NCBI GenBank assembly: GCA_000708835.1
Contig: DF237447.1
Location: 1 to 64,000, forward strand
DNA length: 64,000 bases
Direction: 5' to 3'
Source of the DNA: Klebsormidium nitens
Taxonomy: Eukaryota > Streptophyta > Klebsormidiophyceae > Klebsormidiales > Klebsormidiaceae
The notes below the pieces were generated by a model, which did no database searches, was not told the DNA's origin, and worked only from the letters and a program-made list of their open reading frames with translations. Position 1 is the stretch's first letter. Each line of letters starts with the position of its first letter. This document shows positions 60,738 through 64,000 of the stretch, in pieces. A program made the translations under genes and the position numbers.

Positions 60738-63700
60738 CTGCGAGTAGGATAGAGTAAACGTCAGCAAAAGCTTGCATTCTAACGACGCTAGACACAGTAC
60801 TGCACTTTCTGCTGAGTCACCGGCGGCTTCTTGGATGGCTGTCGTCAAGATAAAGCAGACAATCTGCGAGAAGGACACGTAGACGTCAGCAAACGCCTGA
60901 ATCCTGACAAGGCACGACGTGGGAGTGCGTCATCTTACGACCCCGCGGCGGCTTCTCGAAAGGCTGTCGCAACGACGACCCGAACCATCTGCGAAAGGAG
61001 AGTGAACACGTCAGCAACGCCTGAAATCTGACAAGGCAAGACGTAGAAGAACGTCATCTGATGAGCTAGCGGCGGCCTCTCTGACGGCTGCCGCAACGAC
61101 AACGGGACCATCTGCGAGAGGGAATGGGACACGTCAGCAGCCTGTAATTCCGCCGTTTGCGGGTCTAGAGGGTCGTCGCAAGAAACAAACACGAAGCGCA
61201 GAGTAACCTGAGCCAGCAGCAATTTCCGCGTCGCCTCTGTCCGGTTTGCGGACACATTTTGGTACAAGATCGACATGTGTGGTTCTTACTCAAGCTTTGA
61301 AGGAGACACGAAAAGGCATGTTCAACCGACAAAAACTTCCGGCAGCCACTCCTCTGACTTCTGTGCGCAAGTCGGTTTGGACTCCATGCTCAGGTGGAAG
61401 CAGGTTTGGACCGGTCTGACATGAAATAAAGAACTCGGAAGCAATAGTAACATCGTAAAAGCAGGACCGAATGAAGAAAAGTGTCCTTCATCAACGTCGT
61501 GACCTCACCCTGTGGAGGAAGCGATTGCCGATGAGAGTGAACCGCAACGCGTGGTGCAGCGCGCGTGGACTGTGTGAGGGTGACGTCACAGTGACGACGT
61601 CGGCACGTGCCTTGTACAGGTGGCAGACCACGTGCTGGCCGCTGCAGAATTAGGAAGGCGCGCTCGATCAGAAGTCAGAAACAACCACCAAGATTGAGAG
61701 GTTATACTAGGATGCGGTGGTCCAAACCTCTGCTGACCAATGAACACAAATTAGCGAAGGGGAAATTCACAAAAGCACTTTGGGAGTGTTTGCTTGCGGT
61801 TGTGGAAAACCCAGTTAGGAACCTGTCGACGTGCTGTCCAAATGACGATCTTCGCCTCAAACTTTTGTAGTAAGTCGAGACAAAGCGGAACAAAGGGAAG
61901 TCTTGTCCAAAAACAAACATGAATTTCCATTTGCAGAAAACAAAGCATTGAAGGGAATGACGAAGCGCACGCATATGAATCGCACTCGCCGGAAAACATG
62001 CCCTCTTGGCGGCTGTCTCCAAGGAAAGAAACGATCGACGTTGGGTCAAGACGCAAGTGGGCAACCATTGCAGGAATACGATACCGCTCTTCTTCTCCTA
62101 CAATCGCCCAACTCAGATGAAGCTGACGCCGTCTTGCTACAAGGTCGTCTCGGCGCAAAGGCTGAAAGGCACAGTTGCAACAGCGCCGAAGCCGTCTGGC
62201 AAAAATAGTAACGGAGAGCGTCAACCGCAACCCTTTCTTGCCTGCTCCGTTCCGCATCCGCAGTAGCTTAGCCCCCAGAGCTTACGAGAACCCCCGCATC
62301 GCAAGGACTATGACCTGCTTCTATCTGCCCTCGTATCCCGCGCAAAGCTCCCATAGCTTATGCTCCGTCCCTCCAATCGCCGCATCATCCCGCCCAGTGC
62401 TTGCACACTAAACACCAACGGCGGGATCGTATTCACAGTGTCACGTGGTTGGTGCGGCGCCGCCGCTCCGGGGGGCTGCATCCTTATGCGGCCGTCAGCC
62501 TGGAGCTCCCCCCCCTTGAGCGGAAACAGGTACACGTAGTGGCGCCACTTGGCGGAGAACTGCGCGTGGAAGCTGCGGCTCACCTGTGAAAAGGAGCAGC
62601 GCAAGCGCTGACGTCAGCATGACGTCATGAGCGATGACGCCATCACGACGTCAAGCTCTTGCAAGTAGAGTACGTCCTGGAATTGTCTGGTCGCTGTGCG
62701 GGCTGAGGTCCATAAAAGAGTCTGATGTATCTCTTTACGTGAAAGAGAGCCAGACTTGATGAAACATTGAGAACTCAGACGATGCGGACTATCATCCAGC
62801 AAGGCCAGGGAGCAAAACAAAAGCGAAAACTTAAATGAGCAGCCTAGGGCTTGAGGAACAGAGACTCACATGTGGAAAAATTCTTACTCTCTGAGCAGAA
62901 TGCGATCACCCATTTTGAGATACTGACGTCAGCAATATACCTAAGCCGCTCTAAGTTTCCGTGCTCAGGCTGTTGCTCGAGAGATAGAGGCCACAATGGC
63001 AACTCAAAAGTCTCGAGGGAGACCCGGTGCGGAAACTAGAGCAACGGCAGTCAGTCCTGAAAGGATACGACATTGGCCGAGTACGCAAAAGGATTCGAGG
63101 AAGGTGAAAGGAGAAGGCGAGAAAGTGACAGGGAAGAACGAGGACGAAAGAACGGCGGCTTTGGTTCGAAATAACGAGACGCGCAATTAGCTTACCTGAG
63201 ACACGTCTACCGCCCGCAACCGCGCTGGCGCTTCGCGGCTGATGGCCTCCGCAATCACCTCACAGTTGACGTCTGGACAGCGGGTATCTGCATAGAAAGT
63301 GAAGAAAAGGAGTCTGTAATCAAAGTGCTGCCTGCCAAGAGACGTGTACGTAGAGTATCACATGACTTCTTGCTAACTCGCGTTGCTACCGGAGAAAAGA
63401 AAACAGGTGCAGCTTGTGGAGCTCTGTCTCAGTAACCTGGGGTCAGCGTCGAACGCGTTGCATCTGAGCCGGTTGTATCACATCCGGGCAAGCTGCAGGG
63501 TCGGACATTTGATTAAAATGACGTGAGAAGCTTTGTCTGAGCGGACCCGGATGTTCACATGCGCAGCATAGAATTGGGATGACAACCTGCTTCTCGTAAG
63601 GAGAGAAAGTGAACGAGCTTGTAAACACCAGACCGACTGATTTCTGAGTAGTAGTAAGCCGTTGATTGTAGATAGAGATTCACAAACGACAGGGCATTTC

Positions 63701-64000
63701 CAAAATGCATTCGACACAGCCGCACCACACAGCCATTGTGTCAACCTTTGTTCCAAGAACCAAAGTGCCAGCAAGTCATCCCGTTCAGAACCACAAAAGG
63801 TTTTGATTTGGCGAAAGCACCTCCAGGTGCTTATGGGGATGTGAGTAGTATTTTTCGATAGCTTGCTAAACAAGGGAAGCCATTGCTTGACCAGAAAAGC
63901 GGACACAGTTTGGGGAGCAGGAAAGAGCGTGGTGCAATCAAGTTTGGCGGGCCACTCTGTTCCGACATACAAACTCACACCAGGAGACCACCTGTCCGGC
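60573..64000 (-). CDS. truA: TruA-family tRNA pseudouridine synthase, 5' end outside window
   Basis: The enzyme isomerises uridine to pseudouridine in tRNA. Coding segments in order: 64000-63979 (partial), 63287-63196, 62583-62315, 61641-61509 and 60737-60573; all junctions keep phase. Family marks seen: AGQVVSW, the residues that follow the catalytic Asp motif (itself outside the window); FHAQFSAKWRHYVYLF, matching the conserved FhaRfSA..R.Y.Y segment; LEGRSISYGSFARDT, matching the L.G.hdF.sF region; and GNRFLHR joined to MVRVVV, matching FL..MVR near the C-terminus. The tail ATAPPAPPEG followed by VGY resembles plant members. Introns are roughly 0.6-0.8 kb, and two acceptors are preceded by CTGAC-type branch sequences. 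Location, plastid or nucleo-cytosolic, cannot be told without the N-terminus. The last intron holds three extra exon copies. Confidence 0.85.
60660..61140 (-). repeat. four tandem copies of last-exon start plus acceptor
   Basis: Acceptor-plus-exon starts lie at 60737, 60863, 60988 and 61111 on the minus strand, period 123-126 bp. Each copy has a CTGACG branch-like string, a pyrimidine-rich stretch, CGCAG and an MVRVVVATAIREAAAG-like start. Copy 2 (60863) stays open for exactly 126 nt and reads in frame into copy 1. Copy 3 has a TAA after 17 codons. Copy 4 carries a one-base frame change. Confidence 0.9.
61509..61641 (-). CDS. truA: internal exon of the pseudouridine synthase gene
   Basis: Acceptor CTTCCTAATTCTGCAG, 1 nt plus 44 codons, donor GTGAGG. 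It encodes GQHVVCHLYKARADVV, equivalent to the FHARA region, and ends in LIGNRFLHR, which runs straight into MVR of the last exon in phase 0. A CTGACTTCTGAT branch-like string lies upstream of the acceptor. Confidence 0.85.
62315..62583 (-). CDS. truA: central exon of the pseudouridine synthase gene
   Basis: Acceptor GCTCCTTTTCACAG in phase 0, then VSRSFHAQFSAKWRHYVYLF. It ends in SFARDTRADRS with two nt over, which the next exon completes. The donor reads GTCATA, an unusual GT donor, but using it restores phase exactly, and the frame would otherwise stop four codons on. Confidence 0.85.
62607..62628. promoter_or_regulatory. two adjacent TGACGTCA palindromes
   Basis: GCTGACGTCAGC and ATGACGTCAT abut, with further GACGTC-like strings to 62655. 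TGACGTCA is a known bZIP-binding core. The first one also supplies a CTGAC branch-like sequence about 30 nt before the acceptor of the exon starting at 62583, so a splicing role is at least as likely. Confidence 0.35.
63196..63287 (-). CDS. truA: internal exon of the pseudouridine synthase gene
   Basis: Acceptor TTCTTCACTTTCTATGCAG, 92 nt, donor GTAAGC after CAG. It encodes TRCPDVNCEVIAEAISREAP and LRAVDVSQ, the helix preceding the FHA..FSA segment in the family. Joined to the upstream T at 63979 it completes a Tyr codon. Confidence 0.85.
63979..64000 (-). CDS. truA: partial exon of the pseudouridine synthase gene at window edge
   Basis: Seven codons, AGQVVSW, plus one nt, ending at the donor GTGAGT. 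In this family these residues follow the catalytic RTDKGV-type motif, which should lie just beyond the edge. Confidence 0.7.

Noticed and set aside
61751-62257. 168-codon minus-strand opening
   Set aside because: It falls in the intron between the synthase exons at 62315 and 61641, which join in phase without it, and it shows no family resemblance.
62996-63190. Basic 64-codon + strand frame with an AT-hook-like SRGRPG
   Set aside because: It is antisense to the synthase gene and overlaps the intron before the exon at 62583; no support beyond an ATG.
63478-63978. 166-codon minus-strand opening
   Set aside because: It starts at the donor of the partial synthase exon and lies within the following intron; the exon pair joins in phase without it.
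1-64000. Telomeric repeats or a CRISPR array
   Set aside because: No runs of TTTAGGG-like units and no short identical repeats with regular unique spacers; the tandem arrays present are diverged satellites or exon copies.

Overview
This is a nuclear window from a eukaryote with introns, most likely a green alga. There is no long open reading frame anywhere: the longest open stretch is under 190 codons and looks accidental. One gene recognised by homology is split by GT-AG introns. The one tRNA gene, tRNA-Ala(AGC), resembles plant tRNA-Ala closely but carries a 24-nt intron after position 37. Intron-bearing tRNAs beyond Tyr and Met are known from chlorophytes, so I infer a chlorophyte (about 0.6), without a species.

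From about 3.5 to 54.5 kb the window is dominated by old, diverged repeats. The best-ordered part is 11.3-27.7 kb, where 2.2-kb (S) and about 3.55-kb (L) units share a head and differ in their tails, in the order S-tail, S1, L1, L2, S2, L3. A separate 1.2-kb block is duplicated at 36.5 and 41.2 kb, and a nine-unit tandem array with a period near 97 bp lies at 43.64-44.50 kb. Through all of this runs one recurring module, always on the + strand: a short inverted repeat, usually about 8-13 nt, then a box close to TCRTCNTBGCC. At least 45 copies fall into several families (here A-E and I) whose stems differ by paired changes. I do not recognise this element; it is the strongest candidate here for something undescribed.

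No transposase, reverse transcriptase or other known mobile-element protein was recognised in 1-54.5 kb. A few stretches look protein-like (30.4-31.2, 35.4-35.9, 44.5, 52.6 and 54.5-55.5 kb, mostly on the minus strand); they are listed with low confidence as possible exons of unrecognised genes.

From about 55 kb the character changes. 55-57.2 kb has intron-exon texture but no identifiable product. At 57.4 kb is the tRNA-Ala gene, with an upstream TATA-like stretch, a TTTT terminator and a 16-bp G/C inverted repeat flanking it. At 59.63 kb a good start-codon context and a GTAAGT donor suggest a first exon on the + strand. From 60.57 kb to the right edge, on the minus strand, lies a TruA-family tRNA pseudouridine synthase gene, cut off at the window edge. 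Its visible exons join in phase, and the start of its last exon together with the preceding acceptor exists in four tandem copies of about 125 bp, three of them outside the normal last exon.
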